NCBI GenBank assembly: GCA_040218415.1
Contig: JAVJRN010000066.1
Coordinates: 62,001 to 126,000 of the forward strand
Reading direction: 5' to 3'
Source of the DNA: JAVJRN01 sp040218415
Lineage (GTDB): Bacteria; Bacteroidota; Bacteroidia; Cytophagales; Cyclobacteriaceae
DNA: 64,000 nt
Both the position numbers and the translations under genes were made by a program. Under the pieces are notes generated by a model. That model ran no database searches, was not told the origin of the DNA, and saw only the letters and a list, made by a program, of their open reading frames with translations. Within the stretch, counting starts at the first letter, position 1; each line of letters begins with the position of its first letter. This document shows, piece after piece, positions 55,728-64,000 of this stretch.

Positions 55728-58082
55728 ATGAGAAGACTTTTCGGGATTTACCTTTTTCTGTTTTTTGTGATATCGATGGCGTCAGGTCAATCTTTGATTG
55801 AGGGGATAATCGTTGATAGCCAAGATAATCCACTCATTGGCGCAACCATTTCTACCGAATTAGGCGAAGTTCTAGCCTCTACAAGCTTAGATGGAACATT
55901 CTCTTTCAAAAGCGAAAGCTTACCTAATATTTTGATTGTCAATTTCGTAGGATTCAAAGAAAAGCGAATAAACCTTGAAGACTCGAGAACTTATGTCAAA
56001 GTTGTTTTAGAAGAAAGTGCCTTCGAGTTGTCAGAAGTGGAAGTGAATGAAAAACCCGTTAATAACATTTCCACGGTGATAGATATCGACAAAAAGTCCG
56101 CAAAATCATTACCCTCAGCCTTTGGTGATTTCAATAAAATACTTGTGACCCTTCCGAGTGTCGCCAGTAATAATGAGCTTTCTTCTGCCTATTCTGTAAG
56201 AGGCGGAAATTTTGATGAAAATCTCATCTATGTTAATGACATCCCGGTGTATCGACCGTTCTTAGCCAACTCAGGGAGACAAGAAGGTTTAAGCTTTGTT
56301 AATCCAGATTTGGTAAGCAGTATTCAATTTTACGCGGGCGGCTGGGAGCCCAAATATGGTGATAAGCTGTCCTCAAGTCTGAACATCGATTATAAAGAAC
56401 CTCAAAAACCTGAAGCATCAATAACATTGGGTTTGCTGGGTGGCACTGCTCATGCCGGAGGCAAAACGGATAAATTCTCCTACCTCGTAGGCGTGAGGCA
56501 TAGAGATTCTCGTTATTTACTCGGTACCACGGAAATAGATGGTCAGTACTTTCCCAAATACTCAGATTTTCAATCGTTGATGACCTTTGATTTGACGAAG
56601 AAAAATTCTTCTTTCCTAAATAAAACCAAATTGAACTGGTTACTGGCTTATGGTAGAAATAGATACTTAACCGAACCGACTTCTTCCGCTACAGAATTTG
56701 GCACTTTCCAACAAAACTTCAGACTACAAACTGCGTTTCAAGGCCAGGAAACGCTTGACTATGATACTTATCAAACAGGTTTTAGGTTAACACATCGTTT
56801 CAATGAGCGCTTTCGATCACATTTAATCTCTTCAATAGCTTACGCCACGGAGAAAGAATATTATGATGTAGAGGGTGGTTACAGATTGTGCGATGTAAAT
56901 ACCAACCCAGGTTCTTCATCTTTTGATGATTGCGTAGCATTAAGAGGAATAGGAACCAATTATTCTTACGGTCGAAATAAGCTTGAAGCCACATTGGTCA
57001 CCAATGAAGCCCGTTTTGAGTTGTTGGTCAATGACAAGAACGTGGTGGAGTGGGGTGTAGGAATGACCAATCAGATTATCAATGATCAACTCAGTGAATA
57101 TTCTTTTTTGGATTCCGCAGATTATAGTTCTATCACTTCCAGTACCTTCAATAATCTTGATCTTCGCGCAAATGAGATCAATGGTTTTGCGCAGAACACG
57201 GTAGTTTGGAAGGATTCGATGCATGCCATGACTTTTGGTGTGCGATTAAATTACAGAAGCACCAACGACCAACTTTTAGTTAGTCCCAGAATATTATATC
57301 GCTTTAGTCCGAATTGGGAAACTCAAACAACCTTCAAATTTTCTGTTGGCATGTACCAGCAACCACCTTTTTATAGAGAATTGAGAAATTACGAAGGGGA
57401 CTTAAATCCAACCACTCGGGCACAAAGATCTCTACATTTTATAGGATCAATGACACGAATATTATATATGTGGGGGAGACCATTCTTGTTCAATACAGAT
57501 GCTTATTACAAACATCTCTATGACTTGATACCGTATGAAATTGATAATGTCAGAGTACGGTATTTTCCTGAATTAAGTGCTGAAGGATATGCAAGAGGAG
57601 TCGAGTTCAGAATAAATGGAGAATTTGTCAAAGGAACACAATCTTGGTTCAGTTTGGGAATCTTACAAACGCAAGAGCAAATTGAAAACAGTCCTACTAC
57701 GCAAAACCGAAGACCGTTTGATCAAAGAGTTAACTTGGCAGCATATTTCGAAGACCATTTGCCGAATGATCCAAGTTGGAGAATTTATCTGAATATGGTT
57801 TTCGGGTCTGGTTATCCATTTGGACCACCTGAGGATTTCAAACTAAAGGGAGCTTTTAGCGGTGATGAGTACTACCGAGTCGATTTAGGGTTATCCAAAT
57901 CTATGGAATTACGTAGGACTAATTTCAATAAACTCTGGCTAAGACTGGAACTACTGAATGCACTAGGTGCCGACAACACCTTATCCTATACTTGGATTGA
58001 AGATGTCAACGGGAATAATTTTGCCATACCAAATTCATTATCGGCAAGGTTTTTGAATCTCAAGGTCACAACAGAATTTTAA
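55728..58082 (+). CDS. TonB-dependent outer-membrane receptor (second copy)
   Basis: This 784-residue receptor has a signal peptide (cleavage after SGQ, about residue 21), a carboxypeptidase-D regulatory-like domain (about 22-105; IEGIIVDSQDNPLIGATIST), a plug (about 110-220; YSVRGGNFDENLIYVNDIPV) and a barrel to the terminal LKVTTEF. It shares its layout with the receptor at 2832 but not close sequence, so it is an older paralog. No SusD or regulator gene is beside it. Substrate unknown; a small ligand is likely. Confidence 0.93.
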   Translation: MRRLFGIYLFLFFVISMASGQSLIEGIIVDSQDNPLIGATISTELGEVLASTSLDGTFSFKSESLPNILIVNFVGFKEKRINLEDSRTYVKVVLEESAFELSEVEVNEKPVNNISTVIDIDKKSAKSLPSAFGDFNKILVTLPSVASNNELSSAYSVRGGNFDENLIYVNDIPVYRPFLANSGRQEGLSFVNPDLVSSIQFYAGGWEPKYGDKLSSSLNIDYKEPQKPEASITLGLLGGTAHAGGKTDKFSYLVGVRHRDSRYLLGTTEIDGQYFPKYSDFQSLMTFDLTKKNSSFLNKTKLNWLLAYGRNRYLTEPTSSATEFGTFQQNFRLQTAFQGQETLDYDTYQTGFRLTHRFNERFRSHLISSIAYATEKEYYDVEGGYRLCDVNTNPGSSSFDDCVALRGIGTNYSYGRNKLEATLVTNEARFELLVNDKNVVEWGVGMTNQIINDQLSEYSFLDSADYSSITSSTFNNLDLRANEINGFAQNTVVWKDSMHAMTFGVRLNYRSTNDQLLVSPRILYRFSPNWETQTTFKFSVGMYQQPPFYRELRNYEGDLNPTTRAQRSLHFIGSMTRILYMWGRPFLFNTDAYYKHLYDLIPYEIDNVRVRYFPELSAEGYARGVEFRINGEFVKGTQSWFSLGILQTQEQIENSPTTQNRRPFDQRVNLAAYFEDHLPNDPSWRIYLNMVFGSGYPFGPPEDFKLKGAFSGDEYYRVDLGLSKSMELRRTNFNKLWLRLELLNALGADNTLSYTWIEDVNGNNFAIPNSLSARFLNLKVTTEF

Positions 58083-58120
58083 ATAGAAAAGGCTAACATT
58101 TAATTATAAAGACAACTAAG

Positions 58121-58708
58121 ATGAACAAAATTTCACACCTAAGTCTGACCATGGTCGCATTACTGATTGTCATATCGTCATGTACGCGCACGGTTTCAAG
58201 AGTATCACCAGATCAGCAGATCGACTTGAGTGGTCGATGGAATGACACGGACGCCAAAATGGTAGCACAAGAAATGAGTAAAGATATTTTGAATCGTGCA
58301 TGGGTTGAAGATTTCAGAAAAGGAACTGGAAAAAAGCCTGTAGTCATTGTAGGTATGGTTCAAAACAAAACATCTGAACATATTGAACCAGAGGTTTTTA
58401 TCAAAGATGTAGAAAGAGAATTTATCAATTCTGGAATGGTAAGAATTGTAGAAAATGCGCAATTCCGAGAAAAAATAAGAGAAGAAAGAGCAGATCAGAA
58501 TGAATTTGCATCTCCTGAAACGCAATCAAGATGGGGACGGGAACTAGGAGCCGATTTTATGCTTTTTGGCGTGATCAATTCCATAACCGACTCTTATAAA
58601 GATAAGAAAGTTGTTAGTTACAAAATCAATCTTGAATTGGCTAACCTTGAAACAAACGAAAAGGTATGGATTGGTGACAAGGAGATTAAAAAGTTTATCA
58701 AGAATTAA
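58121..58708 (+). CDS. lpoB: LpoB-like penicillin-binding-protein activator lipoprotein
   Basis: This 195-residue lipoprotein has lipobox LLIVISSC (Cys21), an acidic/Ser region, then the LpoB domain: DLSGRWNDTDAKMVAQEMSK, KKPVVIVGMVQNKTSEHIEP, DVEREFINSGMVRIVENAQF, GRELGADFMLFGVINSITDS. LpoB in enterics activates PBP1B; Bacteroidota homologues are less studied. The next gene is COG3014-like, a pairing also known in gamma-proteobacteria, which supports an envelope role. Confidence 0.88.
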   Translation: MNKISHLSLTMVALLIVISSCTRTVSRVSPDQQIDLSGRWNDTDAKMVAQEMSKDILNRAWVEDFRKGTGKKPVVIVGMVQNKTSEHIEPEVFIKDVEREFINSGMVRIVENAQFREKIREERADQNEFASPETQSRWGRELGADFMLFGVINSITDSYKDKKVVSYKINLELANLETNEKVWIGDKEIKKFIKN

Positions 58709-58718
58709 GATCATTTTT

Positions 58719-58773
58719 TGATTTGCCTCTAATTGGTGGTTATTTATATTAACCCCTGATTAAGGGCAAATCA
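58719..58773 (+). repeat. Nested hairpin between the LpoB-like and COG3014-like genes
   Basis: TGATTTGCC (58719-58727) pairs with GGCAAATCA (58765-58773), and inside it GGTTA (58738-58742) pairs with TAACC (58750-58754). The outer stem is followed by TTTGTTGGTTT. It could be a weak terminator or an RNA that tunes the ratio of the two genes; only the base pairing is visible. Confidence 0.45.
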
Positions 58774-58830
58774 TTTGTTGGTTTAAAATTAAGCTGACTT
58801 TATTCCCATCCTCCCACAACTACCTTTGCC

Positions 58831-60219
58831 ATGAAAATTCCTTTTCAAAAGGTTTTAATTCTATTTTTCAGTATTTTTCTTGTGAGTTCTTGTGCCACTT
58901 ATTTCGAGCTAAACCAAGAATTTAACAACCGTTTTCAGCAAGGAAACATTGAGGCTGCAGAAAAGTATTTGAATAAAAACTCGAAGTATGCTGAGGGCAA
59001 AACACGATTTTTATATTTCGCCAACCAAGGCGTAGTAGACCATATGCTCGGTAAATACGAGGAGAGCAACGAATGGCTAGAAAAAGCCTACATTTTTGGA
59101 GAAGATTTCAAAGAGAATGCGGCGAATATCGCAGCATCATTTTTGGTAAATCCCAATGTGATGACCTATCAGGGAGAAGATCACGAACATCTTTTATTGC
59201 TTTATTATAAATCACTCAATTTTTTAAAACTCGGAGATTACTCAGCGGCTTTGGTCGAATGTCGCAGGTTAAATAATCGACTAAATGCACTATCACAAAA
59301 GTACAAATCAGATAATAAATACCGTCAGGATGCTTTTATTCATAATTTAATGGGAATTATTTATGATGCATCCAAGGAGTACAACAATGCATTTATTGCC
59401 TATCGAAATGCATATAATATCTACAAGGACGATTATTCACGGCTATTTGAAGTATCTACACCTGAGCAGTTGAAGAAGGATATACTTCGATCTGCATATC
59501 TCACAGGCTTTCAAGATGAAGTAAGGTTTTATGAAAAGGAGTTTAATATGAAATACACTCCATCTGAAAGTGATGCGGAATTAGTTTTCTTTTGGCATAA
59601 TGGCTTAGGTCCAGTTAAAGCAGAATGGTCCATAAATTTCACCGTTTTACCAGATGATTCAGGCATGGTCACTTTTGCTAATGAAGACTTAGGTTTCAAT
59701 ATGGCCTTTCCTGTAAGTTCAGGAGAAGAATACAATGGAATTACTGATCTGAAATTTTTTCGAATTGCATTCCCTAAGTACGTGGAAAGAGTGCCTGTCT
59801 TTAATAAAGCAACTTTAACTGTTAACAATACAAGCTACAGGATGGATTTGGCCGAAAACATTAATGCAATAGCACAAAAAACACTGAGAGAGAGGATGTT
59901 ACAAGAGCTTGGTAAAGGGATTTTGAGAGCTGCCCTTAAAAAAGTAGCCGAAAATCAGGTAAGAAAAGAAAGTGAAGGCTTTGGATTGGCATTGGGATTG
60001 TTAAATGCGGTCACAGAGAAAGCGGATACCAGAAACTGGCAGACCCTTCCACACAGTATTTATTACGAACGAGTCCCACTAAAGAGTGGCGTCAATGAAG
60101 TGATACTCAATGTAACAGGGACGAACAGTTCCGATAGTGAAACGTTCAATTATCATGCATCCAAAGGAGAGACTATCTTTCAAACGTATCAATCATTAGA
60201 TTTTCGACAATTCAATTAA
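58831..60219 (+). CDS. COG3014-like lipoprotein
   Basis: This 462-residue lipoprotein has lipobox FLVSSC (Cys21), a TPR-like helical N-terminal half (about 30-225; KYLNKNSKYAEGKTRFLYFA, LKLGDYSAALVECRRLNNRL) and a beta-rich C-terminal half (240-460; AEWSINFTVLPDDSGMVTFA). This matches the COG3014 family, commonly encoded beside LpoB-like genes; the third usual member (YcfL-like) is not here. Function is unresolved, with cell-envelope maintenance the likely area. Confidence 0.83.
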   Translation: MKIPFQKVLILFFSIFLVSSCATYFELNQEFNNRFQQGNIEAAEKYLNKNSKYAEGKTRFLYFANQGVVDHMLGKYEESNEWLEKAYIFGEDFKENAANIAASFLVNPNVMTYQGEDHEHLLLLYYKSLNFLKLGDYSAALVECRRLNNRLNALSQKYKSDNKYRQDAFIHNLMGIIYDASKEYNNAFIAYRNAYNIYKDDYSRLFEVSTPEQLKKDILRSAYLTGFQDEVRFYEKEFNMKYTPSESDAELVFFWHNGLGPVKAEWSINFTVLPDDSGMVTFANEDLGFNMAFPVSSGEEYNGITDLKFFRIAFPKYVERVPVFNKATLTVNNTSYRMDLAENINAIAQKTLRERMLQELGKGILRAALKKVAENQVRKESEGFGLALGLLNAVTEKADTRNWQTLPHSIYYERVPLKSGVNEVILNVTGTNSSDSETFNYHASKGETIFQTYQSLDFRQFN

Positions 60220-60321
60220 TTCAATCGAATTCAAAGTGTCATTCTAATATTCATTTCGTGAGAAGATTTTTTTATTAGTTAAAAGGTTTTAATTTTCAAA
60301 TCGAAACAACCACTTGCCCAC

Positions 60322-60942
60322 ATGTTTACTGAATATGAGATAGAAACAATGATCGAAATTCCAGCTGTTCTGGAAGCGACCACTGCTTTAAAAAAAGAAT
60401 TTATGAAAGAAGAGGCCCCATATCTGGACATCACCATTCATGATTTCTTTTCATTGGTAATGATGGTGCCTACTGTCGGGATAGCCAAAGCAGACGGAAA
60501 TGTGAGCTTATTCGAAGAGTTGGCGCTGAATAAAAAAGCGAGGAAACTATCAAAAGGAGGGTATTTCATGAAGAGAGATCCAGTGGTCTATGCTATGAAA
60601 TTTGTGATCAACAAGTACGACATATGGCATGAGCGCTTTTTAAGTGTGTTAAATGTAGCATTGAAAAGCTCGTTTGATTTTGAATCTTTAGCTGAAGAGA
60701 AGTACGATAACTCTAAAAATATCGATTACGAGGACTATAAAAAGAAGGTCTTAAACACACCCTATATCGTCATTCGCTTTATCACTAGTTTTTTTCTTGA
60801 AAACGACGAGGATATTTTGAATAAAGACCATCATATCCGTAAAAGCGAATATGTTCAAATGATGAAAATTGGCGAGTTATTAGAGTTAAACCGATTGCCC
60901 GTTTTCAATATGTTCTGTAATACTTTTGATCAAAAAGCTTGA
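60322..60942 (+). CDS. Unknown cytosolic helical protein
   Basis: This 206-residue protein has no signal peptide or membrane segment and is predicted mostly helical. MVPTVGIAKADGNVSLFEEL (about 50-69) recalls the D-G-x-v-s-x-x-E element of TerB-like tellurite-resistance folds, and LLELNRLPVFNMFCNTFDQK ends it. I recognise no exact family. It ends 47 bases before the tandem-FKBP start at 60989, so co-transcription is likely. Confidence 0.7.
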   Translation: MFTEYEIETMIEIPAVLEATTALKKEFMKEEAPYLDITIHDFFSLVMMVPTVGIAKADGNVSLFEELALNKKARKLSKGGYFMKRDPVVYAMKFVINKYDIWHERFLSVLNVALKSSFDFESLAEEKYDNSKNIDYEDYKKKVLNTPYIVIRFITSFFLENDEDILNKDHHIRKSEYVQMMKIGELLELNRLPVFNMFCNTFDQKA

Positions 60943-60988
60943 AAAAACTTTATACGCTTCGACTCATTTAAGCGTTAGCCATCTGATT

Positions 60989-61975
60989 ATGAAGCAACTA
61001 TATTGGATTTTTGTTATTGTGATAGTTTTACAAAGTTGTAAAACAGAAGATGTTGAAGTATTAAATAGTCTCCTGACGATGGATTCGGCTACTTACATCA
61101 GTATTGACACCTTAAATCCTGACTTTCAGGCTATTTTCGATCAATCGACAGGGATTTATGGTATTCGATTAGACTCAAACATCACCGACGGAGCACCGAC
61201 CCCAGATATCTATTTAATTACCTACGTTTTATCAATACCTCAAGGACAAGTTATTGAACGCGTGAACGATACTATTAATTTAAGGATTGGCGCAAATGCA
61301 ATTTATCCGACTGGTATTGATCAAGCGTTACAATTAGCTAAAGCAGGAGAAAGTTGGAAATTTATCATTCCTTCAAGTTTAGCATATGTCAACTATAGTG
61401 GTGATAATCTTATTCCATTCCAGACATCCTTGGAGTTTGATGTTAACATTATTGAAGTTATCGATGAAAATGAAGTGAATGCGCGAGAATTCGAGTTTCT
61501 AGAAAGTTATGTGAATGATACACTAAACTTCTTAAGTACCAATAAGCCACAAAGAGTAGCAGTGGATGGCTTTACTGATTTTTATAAACTTATTTTTACA
61601 GAAGGAGACACCTTGATTCCTTCTGTTGGGAATACTGTACGCTTCTCATACGAAGGAAAATCATTGCCTGATAGTATTATTTTCGATGCTGGAGAGATAG
61701 AAATGACATTTGAAGGAGGAAACGTAATCAGTGGATTATTTAATGCCATTGGTACAATGAAAAGGAGAGAAAGGGCTTTAGTTTTAATGCCTTCTTCGGC
61801 GGGTTATTCAGAAAGTGCAAGAATTTTTCCAAATATTGTTGATGATGGAAATGCTTATCTTGATTTACAACAATTTCTTTTAGACCGAAATGATCAAATT
61901 ATCCCTACGTATGCTAGCAAAGTAACACCTTATGAAATACTCACCTTTGAAATTTCTTTAAGTTCCATTGATTAA
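60989..61975 (+). CDS. Lipoprotein with two FKBP-like domains
   Basis: This 328-residue lipoprotein starts at ATG 60989 (an earlier ATG at 60926 would bury the signal); the lipobox is VIVLQSC (Cys16). Domain 1 (about 75-180) ends IYPTGIDQALQLAKAGESWK..PSSLAYVNYSGDNLIPFQTS, an FKBP pattern. Domain 2 (about 200-328) repeats it in weaker form: GNTVRFSYEGKSLPDSIIFD, GLFNAIGTMKRRERALVLMP. Several catalytic aromatic positions of active FKBPs are not obvious in domain 2, so it may be chaperone-only. Function is probably in folding of exported proteins. Confidence 0.8.
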   Translation: MKQLYWIFVIVIVLQSCKTEDVEVLNSLLTMDSATYISIDTLNPDFQAIFDQSTGIYGIRLDSNITDGAPTPDIYLITYVLSIPQGQVIERVNDTINLRIGANAIYPTGIDQALQLAKAGESWKFIIPSSLAYVNYSGDNLIPFQTSLEFDVNIIEVIDENEVNAREFEFLESYVNDTLNFLSTNKPQRVAVDGFTDFYKLIFTEGDTLIPSVGNTVRFSYEGKSLPDSIIFDAGEIEMTFEGGNVISGLFNAIGTMKRRERALVLMPSSAGYSESARIFPNIVDDGNAYLDLQQFLLDRNDQIIPTYASKVTPYEILTFEISLSSID

Positions 61976-62014
61976 AGTGATAATACCTAACTTTACACAA
62001 CCAACGCATTTGAC

Positions 62015-63109
62015 TTGAAAAACTCTGTCTACCAAGTAATCTTGTTTTTTATAGGTATTTTCTGCTTCACTGGGGTGCAAGCTCAAGATATTTATGAAGA
62101 ATACGGTATTTACAGAAATCCTTTTAGGGTGTTCGCAAACAAATTTTCTTGGACGCTGACCACCGGTTACGGAGCAACGAATTATAAACACTCACTACAA
62201 GGCTACACTTATTATCAAGATTTAAACAATCAATATATAAGTGCCAATTCATCTGACGCATCAAACGGATTATATCAAGGATACGAAAATTGGTTCAATG
62301 GGCCTGCATTAGGTCCATCAGTATCAATTGCAGATCAGACCAACGTTCCTTTTCCAAGATTAAATGACCCGGTTAATAATCCATTTCTTGCCAACAGTCA
62401 ATTGTTGCTTGATGCAGATAGCCTCGGGTTAGAGTTTAGCGGTATTTCAAACACAATACCTTTATTAGCTTCTGTGCATTATGAATTTCAGAAATTTCGA
62501 ATTGGTCTTGGTTTTCAATTAGAGTACGTGAGCGTTTCTGCCTTGAGACCGAATGTTCGAGAAGATATCATTCGTCCATATATTCCTAATTTTAGTTCCA
62601 CTTTCAATACGAAATTATTTGGCATTCTTGGCTATAAATTTCATGAATACTGGGATTATTCGTTTGTGGCGGAACTACAAGTGGGTAGAATTAATCCTGG
62701 AAAGCAGTTCAATACAAATGCATTGGGAATTGGTCAAAATCTTTTCGTTAATCTAGGTGTAAGCATAGAAAAGAATCTTTCCGAGTATTTTAGAGTTGTC
62801 GTCAGGCCAAGCTACGACTTCAGGAATTACACCATTAATATCCCTTCAGACGTTCCTTCCAGCATTCAGCATGATTACAATATGTTTGCTATCCAGATTG
62901 GGGTAAGTATCAATATTCCAGAAATACCTCGCTCACCATACAAAAGTGATCATGTGCAATTAAAACATGTAATCACGGCTTCCGACGGGCAATTGATGGA
63001 AGTAAGAGGACAGCCGATTTGGAAAGCACAAAATCCAAAAGTAGGCCAAAATCATCGCAGATTATGGCGTTATAAACTAAAGAATAGACGAAAAATAGAC
63101 CCTTATTAA
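62015..63109 (+). CDS. Unknown outer-membrane beta-barrel protein, TTG start
   Basis: This 364-residue protein has a clear signal peptide (cleavage after GVQAQ, about residue 23) that requires the TTG start at 62015; the next Met is far inside the protein. The body has alternating strands (FSWTLTTGYGATNYKHSLQG; HYEFQKFRIGLGFQLEYVSV; LFVNLGVSIEKNLSEYFRVV). The basic tail (HRRLWRYKLKNRRKI) is not a T9SS signal. I recognise no named family. Confidence 0.8.
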   Translation: MKNSVYQVILFFIGIFCFTGVQAQDIYEEYGIYRNPFRVFANKFSWTLTTGYGATNYKHSLQGYTYYQDLNNQYISANSSDASNGLYQGYENWFNGPALGPSVSIADQTNVPFPRLNDPVNNPFLANSQLLLDADSLGLEFSGISNTIPLLASVHYEFQKFRIGLGFQLEYVSVSALRPNVREDIIRPYIPNFSSTFNTKLFGILGYKFHEYWDYSFVAELQVGRINPGKQFNTNALGIGQNLFVNLGVSIEKNLSEYFRVVVRPSYDFRNYTINIPSDVPSSIQHDYNMFAIQIGVSINIPEIPRSPYKSDHVQLKHVITASDGQLMEVRGQPIWKAQNPKVGQNHRRLWRYKLKNRRKIDPY

Positions 63110-63179
63110 AACAACTGTTTTTAGTCGAAAAATTGCTTAAATTGCGCTTTAATTTAACGTAACAAGTTAACTTTTTTGC

Positions 63180-64000
63180 ATGTCAGACGGAGATATTGAA
63201 AACCCAACTGAGGAAAACTCAGGATCAAATTTTTCAGGCCAAAACATCATTCCTATAAATATTGAAGACGAAATGCGTGGCGCATACATTGATTACTCAA
63301 TGTCGGTCATCATTTCAAGAGCATTACCAGATGTTAGGGATGGACTAAAGCCAGTACATAGACGAATTCTCTATGGTATGCTGGAGCTTGGTGTGAACTA
63401 CAACAAGTCCTATAAAAAGTCAGCAAGGATTGTTGGTGAAGTCCTAGGTAAGTATCATCCCCACGGCGATAGTGCCGTTTATGACACGATGGTGCGGATG
63501 GCTCAAGAATGGTCACTACGATATATGCTGGTCGATGGACAAGGTAACTTTGGTTCGGTTGATGGTGATAGTCCAGCAGCCATGCGATATACGGAAGCCA
63601 GATTAAAGCGAATTGCGGAGGAAATGCTTGGAGACATCAACAAAAACACTGTTGATTTTCAGCCCAACTTTGATGACTCTCTAACAGAGCCTTCCGTTCT
63701 CCCTGCAAAAATTCCAAATTTATTATTAAATGGAGCAAGTGGAATAGCAGTTGGTATGGCCACCAATATGGCTCCTCATAACCTTACTGAGGTAGCTGAT
63801 GGCATAGCAGCATATATTGATAATCCAGAAATAACGATTGAAGAGTTAACGCAATATGTGTTAGCTCCAGATTTTCCAACAGGAGGAATTATATATGGAT
63901 ACACCGGAGTAAGAGCAGCCTTCGAGACTGGAAGAGGAAGAGTAATGATGCGTGCTAAAGCCGATGTGGAGACATTGAAGTCTGGTCGTGAGCAAATCAT
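63180..64000 (+). CDS. gyrA: DNA gyrase subunit A, N-terminal part (cut by window edge)
   Basis: This plus-strand frame from ATG 63180 runs past base 64000, giving 273 residues of about 830-850. The N-terminus is extended by about 25 acidic residues before IPINIEDEMRGAYIDYSMSV. The quinolone-determining region reads KYHPHGDSAVYDTMVRMAQ, with Ser and Asp at the usual resistance positions, the sensitive state. The catalytic Tyr lies in AAMRYTEARL. GyrA cuts and passes DNA strands to add negative supercoils. Confidence 0.97.
   Translation, partial: MSDGDIENPTEENSGSNFSGQNIIPINIEDEMRGAYIDYSMSVIISRALPDVRDGLKPVHRRILYGMLELGVNYNKSYKKSARIVGEVLGKYHPHGDSAVYDTMVRMAQEWSLRYMLVDGQGNFGSVDGDSPAAMRYTEARLKRIAEEMLGDINKNTVDFQPNFDDSLTEPSVLPAKIPNLLLNGASGIAVGMATNMAPHNLTEVADGIAAYIDNPEITIEELTQYVLAPDFPTGGIIYGYTGVRAAFETGRGRVMMRAKADVETLKSGREQI

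Noticed and set aside
58817..58833. TACCTTTG directly before the COG3014-like ATG as a promoter -7 box
   Set aside because: It matches TAnnTTTG but ends two bases before the ATG, so transcription would begin inside the gene. Chance match.
63163..63182. TTTTTTGC just before gyrA as a promoter -7 box
   Set aside because: The TA pair is spaced too far from TTTG for the consensus, and it abuts the ATG.

Overview
The window comes from a Bacteroidota chromosome, most likely a Cytophagales-type marine or soil bacterium. The base composition is AT-rich. Two TonB-dependent receptors carry N-terminal carboxypeptidase-like plug extensions. A secreted subtilase ends in a type IX secretion (T9SS) sorting domain. 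A LytS/LytTR pair, ExbB/ExbD/TonB genes, many SPI/SPII-exported proteins and Bacteroidota-style -7 boxes (TAnnTTTG) point the same way. I see no rRNA, tRNA, CRISPR array, phage or intact insertion sequence. The genus cannot be fixed from the sequence alone.

Layout. 1-573: 5' part of an acyl-CoA dehydrogenase (minus strand) behind a promoter flanked by two identical palindromes. 574-1435: a gene-free stretch. 1436-2490: three small co-directional genes led by a Roadblock/LC7 protein. 2832-7883: TonB receptor, DUF2141 protein, a repeat protein, and a LytS-type kinase with its LytTR regulator. 7991-20850: a KTSC-like protein, SMC, a membrane protein, citrate synthase, an SPFH/prohibitin protein, PEP carboxylase and a secreted sortilin-type propeller protein. 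21058-33308: a 12-gene chemosensory cluster. 33442-38852: tyrosyl-tRNA synthetase, a GCS2-CBS fusion, an aspartoacylase-like hydrolase and HolA. 38886-49163: TPR protein, outer-membrane barrel, SPOR protein, ExbB/ExbD/TonB, FolC, TrmB and an FKBP lipoprotein. 49204-64000: a glycosyltransferase, a TrpF-like protein that has lost its catalytic cysteine, MnmA, a lipoprotein, the T9SS subtilase, Rpe, a second TonB receptor, LpoB-like and COG3014-like lipoproteins, two unknown proteins, a tandem-FKBP lipoprotein and the start of gyrA.

The chemosensory cluster is the most striking region. It contains an MCP, two CheW, CheB, a CheA without a recognisable P2 domain, CheR, three single-domain receivers, two different CheC/CheX-type phosphatases, and a second membrane-bound kinase (NIT-HAMP-PAS-like-HPt-HATPase). 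No flagellar gene is in view, so the output may be gliding, pili or another non-flagellar process. Several neighbouring genes overlap by 4 bases and two of them use TTG starts, which suggests translational coupling.

Central metabolism (citrate synthase, PEP carboxylase, Rpe, FolC) and informational genes (SMC, HolA, TyrS, TrmB, MnmA, GyrA) are interspersed and look ordinary. Intrinsic terminators at 1336-1368, 12431-12480, 17647-17685, 33336-33375 and 44726-44770 mark transcription-unit ends.
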